From Paenibacillus sp. AN1007 (GTDB lineage: Bacteria > Bacillota > Bacilli > Paenibacillales > Paenibacillaceae), in assembly GCF_040702995.1 (NCBI RefSeq), contig NZ_CP159992.1, positions 6,291,001 through 6,355,000 of the forward strand: 64,000 nucleotides of DNA, read 5' to 3'. This document shows positions 16,771 to 25,758 of the stretch, one piece after another. The notes beneath the pieces are model-generated. The model ran no database searches, was not told the origin of the DNA, and saw only the letters and a list, made by a program, of their open reading frames with translations. Both the position numbers and the translations under genes were made by a program. Position 1 is the first letter of the stretch; every line of letters begins with the position of its first letter.

Positions 16771-17592
16771 ATGAAAAAATCAGTAATCTACTGGCTGCTG
16801 CTGCCGGGATTTGTGTTTTTGGCGGCATTTATGATCATTCCGATTGTCCTGACGATCGGGTCAACGTTCTTTCAGGAGAACGAGTTTACCTTTGAAGGAT
16901 ATATGCATTTTTTCAGAGACCCATACTTTTTGAAAATATTGCTGACCACCCTGCAGGTTAGTGTGGTTACCACCATCGTCTGTGTGGTGCTCGGATTCCC
17001 GACAGCTTATTATATTTCGCGGAAAGCACCGCGCCGCAAAGGTATTCTGCTGGCCCTTGCCATTTTCCCTTTGCTGACCAGCCCGGTCGTGCGCTCGTTC
17101 AGCTGGATGATCATTCTGGGACGCAAAGGATTAATCAACAATACGTTGATTGGACTCGGCATCGTGGACAGACCGCTGGACATTCTGTATACCCCGGCAG
17201 CCATGATGATTGGTCTGACGCATCTGTTTCTGCCGCTCATGATTATCTCGCTGGTCGGTGTACTGGAGAACATTGACGGTGATCTGCTGAAGGCAGCGCA
17301 GAGTCTGGGGGCATCCCGTCTGACTGCGTTCCGCCGAGTGGTGTTCCCGCTGGCTGTCCCCGGGCTTGTGATTGGAGCCGTGCTGGTCTTTGTCGGCAGT
17401 CTGACGGCGTATACTACGCCTGCCCTCCTTGGGGGTAAACAGCGAGTAATTGCCACGTTCCTGTATCAAAATGCGATGACCCTTAACGACTGGTATCTGG
17501 CCTCCGTTGTTGCCGCGATTATGATTGTCATTACATTTGTCGTGGTTGGTGTCATGAACAAAATGGCCAAAACTTTAAATCCGAAGGGGTAG
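16771..17592 (+). CDS. ABC transporter permease (PotB-like)
   Basis: Membrane subunit (273 aa) of the importer whose binding protein is at 14370. Six hydrophobic helices; the N-terminal one is LLLPGFVFLAAFMIIPIVLT. The cytoplasmic coupling loop that contacts the ATPase is present: LLKAAQSLGASRLTAFRRVV (the EAA motif, about residues 170-190). AAGTCAGGAG precedes the start. Followed after 4 bases by the second permease. The 284-base gap upstream, with repeat copy A, may hold a separate promoter for the permease part. Confidence 0.9.
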   Translation: MKKSVIYWLLLPGFVFLAAFMIIPIVLTIGSTFFQENEFTFEGYMHFFRDPYFLKILLTTLQVSVVTTIVCVVLGFPTAYYISRKAPRRKGILLALAIFPLLTSPVVRSFSWMIILGRKGLINNTLIGLGIVDRPLDILYTPAAMMIGLTHLFLPLMIISLVGVLENIDGDLLKAAQSLGASRLTAFRRVVFPLAVPGLVIGAVLVFVGSLTAYTTPALLGGKQRVIATFLYQNAMTLNDWYLASVVAAIMIVITFVVVGVMNKMAKTLNPKG

Positions 17593-17596
17593 ACAT

Positions 17597-18388
17597 ATGC
17601 GGGAGAAACATATCGGGCTGGGCCTGTTCAGTCTGCTGGTCTTTATCTTTCTGCTGGGCCCGCTTCTGATCATCTCGGTCACTTCATTTGAACCGGGAAC
17701 GGTACTCAAATTTCCGCCGGAAGGTTTCTCCTTCCGCTGGTACGAAAATATTTTCAACACAGGCGGTTTCCTCCGCACGTTCCAGACATCCATCATCATT
17801 TCCCTGCTGGGGAACCTGCTGGCACTGGTGCTTGGAGTTCCGGCAGCATATGCACTCAGTCGTTATGATTTTAAAGGCAAATCCGTGCTGAACGCCCTGT
17901 TTCTGTCTCCGGTACTCATCCCGGGAATCGTGCTTGGTTTTACATTGATGAAATACTTGATTGTGATCTATCATCTGCCGATGTACCTGGGTTTGTTGAT
18001 CGGTCACACGATTATTATGCTGCCGTTTATCATTCGGGTCATTGCATCGAGTCTGTCGAGCTTTGATTTTGCAGTGGAGGAGGCAGCGCTCAGTCTGGGT
18101 GCAGGACGGGTAAGAACGTTCTTCACGATTGTGCTTCCCAACATTCGCTCAGGGATTTTGGCGGCGGTGCTGATTGCCTTCCTGGAGTCCTTCAACAACG
18201 TGGACATCTCTGTATTCATGACGGGACCTGGAGTAAGCACACTGCCGATTCAGATGCTGACGTATGTGGAGAATTATTTTGACCCGACGATTGCAGCCAT
18301 TTCGGTGCTTCTGATGGTATTGACCGGACTTTTAATGTTTGTGATCGAACGGATCATGGGCGGATTTTCATATTTTACTAAACGTTAA
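17597..18388 (+). CDS. ABC transporter permease (PotC-like)
   Basis: Second membrane subunit (263 aa) with six helices and the coupling loop VEEAALSLGAGRVRTFFTIV at about residues 157-176. Its N-terminus LLGPLLIISVTSFEPGTVLK and the WYENIF element are typical of PotC-like permeases. Starts 4 bases after its partner and ends 18 bases before the ATPase, so the three genes are translationally close and form one complex. Confidence 0.9.
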   Translation: MREKHIGLGLFSLLVFIFLLGPLLIISVTSFEPGTVLKFPPEGFSFRWYENIFNTGGFLRTFQTSIIISLLGNLLALVLGVPAAYALSRYDFKGKSVLNALFLSPVLIPGIVLGFTLMKYLIVIYHLPMYLGLLIGHTIIMLPFIIRVIASSLSSFDFAVEEAALSLGAGRVRTFFTIVLPNIRSGILAAVLIAFLESFNNVDISVFMTGPGVSTLPIQMLTYVENYFDPTIAAISVLLMVLTGLLMFVIERIMGGFSYFTKR

Positions 18389-18406
18389 TTGGAGGCGCAG
18401 AACGCT

Positions 18407-19465
18407 ATGGCATTGCTGACACTAGACCACGTATCCGTGGCATACGACAAGCAGACAATCCTGAAGGATTTTCAGTTGGAGCTGGAAAAAGGCAAGCTGC
18501 TCTCCCTGCTCGGACCGAGCGGTTGCGGCAAAACGACTACGCTGCGCCTCATCGCCGGATTCCTGGAAGCATCACAGGGCAAGTTTATGTTCGGCGGGAA
18601 GGATTATACGAAGGTTCCGGTAAATAAGCGGAATTTCGGATTTGTATTTCAGAGTTATGCGCTGTTCCCGCATCTGTCGGTGTATGACAATGTGGCCTTT
18701 GGCCTGCGAATGCGAAAAGGGAAGGACAAGGATATTGCTTCCCGTGTGATGCGTATCCTTGAGGTGGTGAATCTGACCGGGTTCGAGAAACGATTCCCTA
18801 CAGAGCTGTCCGGTGGACAGCGTCAGCGCGTGGCCATTGCTCGCGCACTCGTGATTGAGCCGGATCTTCTCCTGTTTGATGAACCGCTCAGCAACCTGGA
18901 CGCCAACCTGCGGCTGAACATGCGTGTGGAGATTCGGCGAATTCAGCAGGAACTTGGCATTACGACGCTGTATGTATCGCATGACCAGGAGGAGTGCTTC
19001 TCCATCTCGGATCAGGTGGCGATTATGAATAAAGGCGTGGTCGAGCAGCTTGACCGCCCGGAAACCATTTTTAAATATCCGGCCACAGAATTTGTAGCAC
19101 GTTTTATCGGATTCCATAACTTTATTGAATTTGCCGATCGCAGTGATGCAGGTGAATCGATTACGCTGCATGCAGGAGGCCGCACGTTTACGGCGACAGC
19201 GCACCCAGGGACAGCACGTCCGGGAGCACGCAAAGGGGCTATTCGTCCAGATGATCTGATCGTGAGCGGAGAGATGACAGGAGATACGAGCAACGCACTG
19301 CCGGGTATCATCAAAGTCAGCACGTACCTTGGGCGCAGTTATCAATATGTCGTTGAGACGGAACTGGGTGACTTTACAGCCAATCAGGAGATGGAGACGC
19401 CGTATCTCAGCGGCCAGCGTGTGAACCTGATTTTCCCGCAGGATAAGCTTGTACTTGTAGAGTAG
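18407..19465 (+). CDS. ABC transporter ATP-binding protein (PotA-like)
   Basis: Cytoplasmic ATPase (352 aa). Walker A GPSGCGKTT (about residue 38), Q-loop FVFQSYALFPHLSV, signature LSGGQRQRVAIARAL, Walker B LLLFDEPLSNLD and switch His in VSHDQEE are all intact. The C-terminal TOBE region (about 270-352) is present, as usual for this class. Start ATG 18407 with GGAGG 11 bases upstream; a TTG at 18389 is a poorer choice because the ribosome site would then lie inside the gene. It powers the permeases at 16771 and 17597. Confidence 0.92.
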   Translation: MALLTLDHVSVAYDKQTILKDFQLELEKGKLLSLLGPSGCGKTTTLRLIAGFLEASQGKFMFGGKDYTKVPVNKRNFGFVFQSYALFPHLSVYDNVAFGLRMRKGKDKDIASRVMRILEVVNLTGFEKRFPTELSGGQRQRVAIARALVIEPDLLLFDEPLSNLDANLRLNMRVEIRRIQQELGITTLYVSHDQEECFSISDQVAIMNKGVVEQLDRPETIFKYPATEFVARFIGFHNFIEFADRSDAGESITLHAGGRTFTATAHPGTARPGARKGAIRPDDLIVSGEMTGDTSNALPGIIKVSTYLGRSYQYVVETELGDFTANQEMETPYLSGQRVNLIFPQDKLVLVE

Positions 19466-19564
19466 AACGAGTGTGAGACTTGAATTGGGGATGACATGAC
19501 GAGGTAAACGCAGCAACGAAGGCATTTCACGGGTGAGGTGCTGGTAAAGAAGGAGATTATGCTC

Positions 19565-21322
19565 ATGCGTGCAGATCAACTGATAACAAACGTGAATATA
19601 TATAACAGTTATTATAAACGGTTTGAAAAGAATAATGCTGCCGTACTGGACGGCCGCTTTATGTATATCGGCCCTGGTGGCCCGGAGATGATTGAGGCGG
19701 AGGAAGTCATTGATGCCCGGGGAAGGTACATGATTCCCGGTCTGATTGATATCCATCTGCATATTGAGAGCACGATGGTGACGCCGATTACATTTTCTCA
19801 CGGCTTGATTCGCTGTGGTGTAACTTCGATTGTGGCTGAACCACATGAGATGGCGAACGTGTTTGGTTTGGAGGGTGTTCAGGAGATGATGGCTGCCAGC
19901 CGCGAGACGCTGGTGGACATGTTTTATGCCATTCCGAGTTCTGTTCCCGCTACGCCGATGGAGACGACCGGAGGAGCCATTGAGATCGAGGACATGGATG
20001 CGCTGCTCGCTACAGGGGAGATCATCTGTCTGGGCGAGATTATGAATTATGTGGATGTAATCCGTGACCCGGATTGCAAAACCAATCAGATTTTACAGCA
20101 TATTCGTAAAAACTATCCTGATCTCGTCATCGAAGGACATACTCCGAAGTTACTCGGCTTGGACCTGCATCGTTTAATCTACGCCGGTGTTGATTCCGAT
20201 CACACACATCAGAGTATAGAAGGACTGCAGGCCCGCATTGCAGCAGGCATGTTTATTGAGATTCAGGAGAAGTCAATGACCCCGGAAGTGATGGATTACC
20301 TGGTACGGCATGATGTGGCGCAGCATTTCTGCTTTGTCACCGATGATGTCATGCCGGATTCTCTGGTGGAGCGCGGGCATCTGGATCATATTGTTCGCAA
20401 AGCAATCCAAATGGGGATGCGTCCGGAGGATGCTGTTTATGCAGCAACATCCACTCCGGCGCAGCGTATGAAAATGACGGATCGCGGCAGCATTGCACCG
20501 GGAAAGGTGGCAGATTACATACTGCTGTCAGATCTGGAGCAGCTGACGATTGATCAGGTGTACAAAAAAGGACGCAAAGCTTATGACGACTACGAACCGT
20601 ATAAGCAGGAACGAAGCACGGGTCAGTTTCCCTCTCACTTTTATACCAGTGTGAAGCTGGATATGCTGACTGCGGCAGACTTCTCCATCCAGTTATCGGA
20701 CCCGAAGGTCGGCGGGAAAGGTTCAAATTCCTCTGGTGAAGGGGAAGGAGAAGGAGAAGGACCATATGCATGCCGTGTCATGATGGTGAAGGATGGATCG
20801 ACCTTTGTGGAAGAGCAGATTGCTTCCATACCGGCAGCAAATGGTGAACTGCTGTGGGAAAACAGTGAGTATGGACAGATTGCCACCTTTGAACGTTATG
20901 CAGTGAACGGCAACCGTGCTCACGGTTTAATAGGTGGAGATACGATCAAACGAGGTGCGATTGCCACGACATATTCCCACGACAATCACAACCTGTTAGT
21001 GGTTGGACGCAATCGTGAAGATATGATTTTGGCGGCTAACACGGTAATTTCGAGCCATGGTGGATTCTGTGTGGTGGAGGATGGCAGGGTGCTTTCACAT
21101 TTGGAACTGCCTGTTGGCGGTATTTTGACCGAAGAACCCCTTGCCGTCGTGTCTCATCAGGTGAAGGAACTGCGTGCGGCTATGTTATCTCTGGGCTATG
21201 TACACTACAATCCGATTATGTCGATCAGCACCCACTCTCTTGCTGTAAGTCCTGCATTGAAAATAACGGATCACGGCCTGATTGATGTGAATGCAGGCCA
21301 AGTTGTGCCGCTGATTGTGTAA
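19565..21322 (+). CDS. ade: Adenine deaminase
   Basis: Converts adenine to hypoxanthine and ammonia in purine salvage. The 585-aa protein has the amidohydrolase metal motifs PGLIDIHLHIESTM (HxH), VAEPHEMANV, EGHTP and FCFVTDDVMPD, followed by the C-terminal Ade-specific domain (SHDNHNLLVVG, PVGGILTEEP). Length is normal for the family. ATG 19565 is nine bases after AGGAG; ATG 19559 is also possible. A run of Gly-Glu repeats (GEGEGEGEG, DNA 20738-20760) lies in the linker between catalytic and C-terminal domains. Position after the importer and nucleoside hydrolase indicates uptake, hydrolysis and deamination of purine nucleosides. Confidence 0.92.
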   Translation: MRADQLITNVNIYNSYYKRFEKNNAAVLDGRFMYIGPGGPEMIEAEEVIDARGRYMIPGLIDIHLHIESTMVTPITFSHGLIRCGVTSIVAEPHEMANVFGLEGVQEMMAASRETLVDMFYAIPSSVPATPMETTGGAIEIEDMDALLATGEIICLGEIMNYVDVIRDPDCKTNQILQHIRKNYPDLVIEGHTPKLLGLDLHRLIYAGVDSDHTHQSIEGLQARIAAGMFIEIQEKSMTPEVMDYLVRHDVAQHFCFVTDDVMPDSLVERGHLDHIVRKAIQMGMRPEDAVYAATSTPAQRMKMTDRGSIAPGKVADYILLSDLEQLTIDQVYKKGRKAYDDYEPYKQERSTGQFPSHFYTSVKLDMLTAADFSIQLSDPKVGGKGSNSSGEGEGEGEGPYACRVMMVKDGSTFVEEQIASIPAANGELLWENSEYGQIATFERYAVNGNRAHGLIGGDTIKRGAIATTYSHDNHNLLVVGRNREDMILAANTVISSHGGFCVVEDGRVLSHLELPVGGILTEEPLAVVSHQVKELRAAMLSLGYVHYNPIMSISTHSLAVSPALKITDHGLIDVNAGQVVPLIV

Positions 21323-21380
21323 TTTAAATATACAAATTTCAAAGATTTAGTAGTGGAGTACTTTTAGCATAAAAAGTTTT

Positions 21381-21425
21381 AGACCCCGTTTCGCCATTGG
21401 AAAGTGGTGCGGCGGGGTCTTATTG
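21381..21425 (+). terminator. Intrinsic terminator after adenine deaminase
   Basis: AGACCCCG (21381-21388) pairs with CGGGGTCT (21413-21420); inner pairing CGCCA/TGGTG; followed by TATTGTT. Closes the purine cluster. Confidence 0.75.
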
Positions 21426-21485
21426 TTCAAGCGGCGAATTCGAAGTCATCCTTCTGTATGCTTAATCGTGCAGGATAAACATGGA

Positions 21486-21917
21486 CTAGATTTTAATCTT
21501 TCCTTGTAATGACCATTCCACATATTTGGACACCGACGGGGCAACCCACTTTCGACTATCATTTTCATGATTCCATACAAATACGTCACCTCTACAGAGT
21601 CCTTCCCCTGTCACTGGAAACGCGAATAAATCGCCAATGCCGCTTTCTCCGAAGAAAATCAGGTTATTAAATGGCATATAATATTCTTGGAAGTGATCGT
21701 CACGATAGTGTCTGTTTTCATTCTTGATTCGATCTGCTGACCAGATTAATCCTAAATCATAAATGGCCCTAACCCCATTGGTTTCCAACAGTATTTCCTT
21801 TAATTCGGAAGGGAGAGTGACATGGAACAAGCTCTCAACCTTTAGAATTTCATCTGCAGGTGCAGGAGAACTGAACGTACACTCTTCTGAAATTCCCTTG
21901 AAATATTCTTTCCACAT
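21486..21917 (-). CDS. SMI1/KNR4 family protein
   Basis: 143-aa SUKH-fold protein. It has the family pattern LPSELKEILLETNGVRAIYD, then NNLIFFGESGIGDLFAFPV and WVAPSVSKYVEWSLQGKI. Many SUKH proteins are immunity proteins to contact-dependent or polymorphic toxins, others have housekeeping roles. No toxin gene is next to it here. Start ATG 21917 follows AGGAGTCC... with GGGAGGACTCC just upstream on the minus strand. Stands alone between the purine cluster and a poorly coding region. Confidence 0.82.
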   Translation of the reverse strand: MWKEYFKGISEECTFSSPAPADEILKVESLFHVTLPSELKEILLETNGVRAIYDLGLIWSADRIKNENRHYRDDHFQEYYMPFNNLIFFGESGIGDLFAFPVTGEGLCRGDVFVWNHENDSRKWVAPSVSKYVEWSLQGKIKI

Positions 21918-22080
21918 GTAGGAGTCCTCCCGTCGTATGTAGTGTAATCATATACCTCGTATGAAACAGCTCTTCTTAGTGTTTAATGAAAAGAAGGCAG
22001 CCTGTAATAGACTTCTCCTACTATTTGCTGCTAAATAACGATAGGGAGAGCTATGAAGGACTACCTTTGTTAATTCATGC

Positions 22081-22350
22081 TTACCAAGTAAGCCAACCAC
22101 TTGTACGTTTATAATTGTGCAGGAGATCATATTTCTCTTGTTGAATCAGACGTTTCATTTTCGTCCTATACAGACGATAATCGTGTTTTCGATTCATTTT
22201 ACTTTCTTTGTTGAAATGCACACTCTTGATTCCTTTACGAATCTCCTTGAGCTTCTCTTTTCTTGGATCAATGAACTTCCTGCTGGTTTTCAATTCAAGC
22301 CATTTTTCATTTTCCCAGGTTGGAATCTCTTTGTGTGTAAACATCTTCAT
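22081..22350 (-). CDS. Hypothetical small basic protein (doubtful)
   Basis: Open frame of 89 codons with very Lys/Arg-rich content (KEKLKEIRKGIKSVHF, RTKMKRLIQQEKYDLLHNYK) and a C-terminal SGWLTW. Composition is unlike a random reverse frame, and overlapping plus-strand frames look worse, but the ribosome site (ACAGGG) is weak and I recognise no family. It could be a decayed gene. The surrounding interval 21918-22555 otherwise shows no convincing coding region. Confidence 0.4.
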   Translation of the reverse strand: MKMFTHKEIPTWENEKWLELKTSRKFIDPRKEKLKEIRKGIKSVHFNKESKMNRKHDYRLYRTKMKRLIQQEKYDLLHNYKRTSGWLTW

Positions 22351-22555
22351 CCCTGTTGTGCGAGGTTATATTTTGGCTTCGAGAGCCATGGCCTTAGACA
22401 CAACTAATAGAAGAAGACTTTTGGATTGAACATAAGCATCACCTCTGATATTGTTCATCCTAATTTTAACATAAGTACAACTTGTTTTCCCGATGTCATC
22501 ATCTGATTTAGGGTTGTAATGGTCTCTTTGAAGATACACCGTCATTAATCCCCCT

Positions 22556-22585
22556 TTGGACGGGACAAATGAATACATATATAGT
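22556..22585 (+). promoter_or_regulatory. Candidate sigma-A promoter for the HAD gene
   Basis: Minus 35 TTGGAC (22556-22561), 18-base spacer, minus 10 TATAGT (22580-22585), 46 bases before the start codon at 22632. Confidence 0.5.
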
Positions 22586-22631
22586 AAGAAGAGAATGTTC
22601 GGACTCGAAAGCAGGAGGGTAGAGAACGACT

Positions 22632-23369
22632 ATGGATCAAATGAATTGCGTTAAAACTATATTTTTCGACGTGGATGATACTTTATATGATCACCTGCAG
22701 CCGCTTCGCGGAGCGCTGCAGGAGGTGCTGGGTTTACCCGATACGTTCGACTATGCGATGGCGTATCATCATTTTCGGTATTACAGCGACTGGTTGTCTG
22801 CACAGGAAGATTTGTCTGCGGTTCCCGAACCGGATGCAGTGGAGCGTATGCGAAGCCGCAGGTTTGAACTAACCATGGAGGAGTTTGGAATTGCACTGCA
22901 GTTTGGACAAGCACAAGAACTGCAGCGTACGTACCTGAGCAGACAGTTTGAGATTACTCCTTTCCAAGGAGTCTATGATCTGATTCGAAGACTTCAGGCG
23001 GAGGGGCATATGGTGGGTTTGATTACGAATGGAGAAGGCCCGCATCAGCGGCGCAAGTTAGAAGCGCTGGATGTGTTCAGTCTGGTGGATGAGCAGCTGA
23101 TCTTTATCTCGGGTGAGATTGGTTATGCCAAACCGGACAGCAGACTGTTTGAACATGTGAACAAGCAGACAAGGACAGCAGCAGATCACTGCTATTATAT
23201 TGGAGACTCGTGGCGCAACGATGTGGCAGGTGCGGTTGATGCTGGCTGGAACATCATATGGTTCAACCACCGCGAGGCGTCGCCCGAATCAGACCATCAG
23301 CCTCATTTTACAGCACAGAACTATGCAGAGATTAGCCGGATTCTTACGTTTGAGCATGCTCGTTCATAA
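22632..23369 (+). CDS. HAD family hydrolase
   Basis: Magnesium-dependent phosphatase of the haloacid dehalogenase superfamily, 245 aa. Motif I FFDVDDTLYDH (nucleophile and acid Asp at about 12 and 14), motif II GLITNGEG (about 136), Lys of motif III in GYAKPDSRLF (about 165) and motif IV YIGDSWRNDVAGA (about 191) are all intact. The alpha-helical C1 cap lies between motifs I and II. This resembles YjjG/YfnB-type nucleotidases and phosphoglycolate phosphatases; the substrate is not determined by sequence. AGGAGGG is 14 bases before the first ATG; the second ATG (codon 4) is an alternative start. Confidence 0.87.
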   Translation: MDQMNCVKTIFFDVDDTLYDHLQPLRGALQEVLGLPDTFDYAMAYHHFRYYSDWLSAQEDLSAVPEPDAVERMRSRRFELTMEEFGIALQFGQAQELQRTYLSRQFEITPFQGVYDLIRRLQAEGHMVGLITNGEGPHQRRKLEALDVFSLVDEQLIFISGEIGYAKPDSRLFEHVNKQTRTAADHCYYIGDSWRNDVAGAVDAGWNIIWFNHREASPESDHQPHFTAQNYAEISRILTFEHARS

Positions 23370-23639
23370 GAAAAATTATAAATAAGAACACACCTACTAA
23401 GACATACCTATATTGTCATAGAAAGCATGCAGTCCTGTCATCTGCCGAAGAGGAAGGGCTGTCTTTTTATGTTTAACGAGGTGTGTGAGAATGTTCACTG
23501 AAGACCGGTAGGGTTGACTGTATAACTAAACAAGCAGCTTTGGGATGAAGAATACGCTCAAGTTGATCATGAAGTCAGCTTCATGGAATCTTCATTTGGA
23601 AGAGAGAGCAAAGCTCTTTTCAAAGTGTATAGGTGGTGT

Positions 23640-23672
23640 TATAATTAAAACAAGATTTAGATTAAGTCTAAA
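23640..23672 (+). promoter_or_regulatory. dps promoter with PerR-type box
   Basis: Minus 10 TATAAT (23640-23645) with a weak minus 35 TTTTCA 17 bases upstream. TTTAGATTAAGTCTAAA (23656-23672) overlaps the transcription start; its core TTAGATT-A-AGTCTAA has the 7-1-7 form of a PerR box and is nearly identical to sites at 61965 and 63876. The rest of the 23370-23764 gap holds no gene. Confidence 0.72.
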
Positions 23673-23764
23673 TTAAAGATTGGATATTTAATTAACGCAG
23701 TTAAAATCAGTTTTAAATGTATGCTTAAAAAACTTAACGAACTATTCGAAAGGGGATAAATTCC

Positions 23765-24244
23765 ATGAGCACAATCCAAACTAACCAAAACACATCTGCA
23801 GCAAACACAGCTAAACTTCAAGAGGTCTTGAACCGTCAGATCGCTGGATGGTCTGTTCTCTACACAAAGCTCCATAATTTCCATTGGTATGTTAAAGGAC
23901 CACATTTCTTCACACTTCATGCGAAATTCGAAGAGCTTTACAATCTGACTACCGCGAATATGGACGAAGTGGCTGAGCGTCTACTGACCATTGGAGGTCG
24001 TCCTTCAGCGACAATGGCAGAACAGCTGCGTCTATCTCCAATTCAAGAGGCAGAAGGACAATTTTCCGCTGAACAAATGGTGGAACAGGTGGTTGCTGAT
24101 CTGAATAAGATGCTGTCTGTTATTCGCCAAGGCATTGATGAGGCTGGAGAAGCAGGAGACAATGCAACCGAAGATATGATGATCGGGTTTACAGCAGCGC
24201 TGGATAAAGAAATCTGGATGTTAAATGCTTTTTTGGGCAAGTAA
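23765..24244 (+). CDS. dps: Dps family ferritin-like protein
   Basis: Dodecameric ferritin-like protein (159 aa) that oxidises and stores iron using peroxide and protects DNA. The four-helix signature is clear: LYTKLHNFHWYVKGPHFFTL (ferroxidase His) followed by HAKFEELYNLTTANMDEVAE and RLLTIGGRPSATM. The N-terminal tail (about 15 residues) is short and rich in Thr/Asn/Gln without lysines, so DNA binding through it is unlikely. AAAGGGG precedes the ATG. A PerR-type box in the promoter indicates induction by peroxide. The nitric oxide synthase gene follows 126 bases later with its own promoter. Confidence 0.93.
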   Translation: MSTIQTNQNTSAANTAKLQEVLNRQIAGWSVLYTKLHNFHWYVKGPHFFTLHAKFEELYNLTTANMDEVAERLLTIGGRPSATMAEQLRLSPIQEAEGQFSAEQMVEQVVADLNKMLSVIRQGIDEAGEAGDNATEDMMIGFTAALDKEIWMLNAFLGK

Positions 24245-24305
24245 CCAAATTTTCTCGTCCTCCTGGAAGTGATATGTAGAGTCCGTGAACAAACATCCCG
24301 TTCGC

Positions 24306-24334
24306 TTACAAATCCGGTGTACTTCCCGTATAAT
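24306..24334 (+). promoter_or_regulatory. Candidate promoter of the nitric oxide synthase gene
   Basis: TTACAA (24306-24311), 17-base spacer, TATAAT (24329-24334), 37 bases before the chosen start. Confidence 0.5.
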
Positions 24335-24370
24335 AATGGCATCCAAGATGTACAGAATGGTGGAATGAAA

Positions 24371-25627
24371 ATGCGGACAGACCTGGATCGATTGCAGGAA
24401 GAAGCTGAACGGTTTATATATACAAGTTATGAAGAGCTGGGCCATACGCGTGAAGACGCAGAGGCCCGGCTTATTGCCATTACACGCGAAATAGAAGAAA
24501 CAGGTACTTATATCCACACCGCCAAAGAGCTGGAACATGGCTGCAGAATGGCTTGGCGGAACAGCAACCGCTGTATCGGTCGTCTGTTCTGGGACAAGCT
24601 GCGAATCGTGGATGCCCGGCATGCGGATACGGCAGGTACAGCTGCGCAAGCGGTATTGGATCACATCCATAATGCTTCAAACGGGGGGAAGATCATTCCG
24701 ACAATCACGATCTTGCCGCCGGAAGGCCCATCCGGAGCGCCCATCCGCATCTGGAATCACCAGTTGATCCGGTATGCGGGATACGAGACGGAAAAAGGTA
24801 TTGTGGGTGATCCAGCATCCGTTGAGCTCACCAAAGCTGCTATCTCACTCGGCTGGCAGGGAGCTGGCGGGGATTATGATGTGCTGCCGCTCATTATCCA
24901 GGCCCAAGGACAAGCTCCAGAATGGTACGTGATTCCTGACGATGAGATCGTCGAGGTACAGATTGAGCACCCTGAGTGTACCGAGATCGCCGAGCTGGGT
25001 TTACGCTGGTACGGTGTGCCAATGATTGCGGATATGCGTGTGGAGATCGGGGGTATTAACTACCCGGCAGCACCGTTTAACGGATGGTATATGGAAACCG
25101 AGATTGGTGCGCGTAATCTGGCCGACACCTTCCGATATAACAAGCTGCCGGCTGCAGCTGAAGCACTTGGACTGAATACGTCGAGTGAAACGACACTTTG
25201 GAAGGATCGCGCTCTGGTGGAGCTGAACGTGGCTGTGCTGCATTCCTTCAAGAAGGCAGGCGTGAGCATTGTAGACCATCATACGGCTGCTTCACAATTT
25301 GCCCTGTTTGAACAGCGGGAAGAGAAGGCTGGACGCGAGCTGACCGGAGACTGGGTGTGGTTGATCCCTCCGGTATCTCCAGCCACCACCCATATTTTCC
25401 ACAGTTCTTACCGGAATGAGATTGTTAAGCCGAACTTTTTCCACCAGGACCCTGCATATCAATTTCAGGGCAGCATTGCCGTGGCTGCTGATCCGAGCAG
25501 CAGTAAGCAGCGTGTTGAGCAGCCGAATCAGACACTCCGAGCGTATCCATCTGCTGAACCCGCTCGGTCGCAGGCAGGGAAGTCTCAGGCCGAGAGTACT
25601 CCAATGAAATGCCCGTTTGCACATTAA
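24371..25627 (+). CDS. nos: Bacterial nitric oxide synthase oxygenase
   Basis: Heme-thiolate enzyme making nitric oxide from arginine, using reductases encoded elsewhere. The heme-ligating Cys is residue 68 in MAWRNSNRCIGRLFWDKL; arginine- and pterin-site blocks follow (GWYMETEIGARNLAD, VSIVDHHTAASQFA, WVWLIPPVSPATTHIFH). Only the oxygenase domain is present, as in Bacillus. The core ends near residue 365; about 50 more residues, Ser/Ala/Gln/Pro-rich, end in MKCPFAH, a Cys-Pro motif of the heme-regulatory type. I use ATG 24371 with GGTGGA six bases upstream. NO from this enzyme is known in Bacillus to guard against oxidative stress, which fits the neighbouring dps. Confidence 0.93.
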   Translation: MRTDLDRLQEEAERFIYTSYEELGHTREDAEARLIAITREIEETGTYIHTAKELEHGCRMAWRNSNRCIGRLFWDKLRIVDARHADTAGTAAQAVLDHIHNASNGGKIIPTITILPPEGPSGAPIRIWNHQLIRYAGYETEKGIVGDPASVELTKAAISLGWQGAGGDYDVLPLIIQAQGQAPEWYVIPDDEIVEVQIEHPECTEIAELGLRWYGVPMIADMRVEIGGINYPAAPFNGWYMETEIGARNLADTFRYNKLPAAAEALGLNTSSETTLWKDRALVELNVAVLHSFKKAGVSIVDHHTAASQFALFEQREEKAGRELTGDWVWLIPPVSPATTHIFHSSYRNEIVKPNFFHQDPAYQFQGSIAVAADPSSSKQRVEQPNQTLRAYPSAEPARSQAGKSQAESTPMKCPFAH

Positions 25628-25758
25628 GTTGTGTGAGCGGGTTTATTTTTTTGGATCTTTCTGTATATAAAATATGAAAATTCAAACCCACTTTTTTCTA
25701 TATATGAATACATGAAACAGCTCCATACTTAGTACATACATTATAGGGAGGCGATAGT

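Noticed and set aside
18572..19846. 424-codon minus-strand open frame across the ATPase and ade genes
   Set aside because: Mirror of two clearly coding genes; no ribosome site or recognisable domain.
22117..22429. Two plus-strand open frames opposite the small basic protein
   Set aside because: Hydrophobic, Phe/Leu-rich mirror of a Lys-rich minus frame; no ribosome site.
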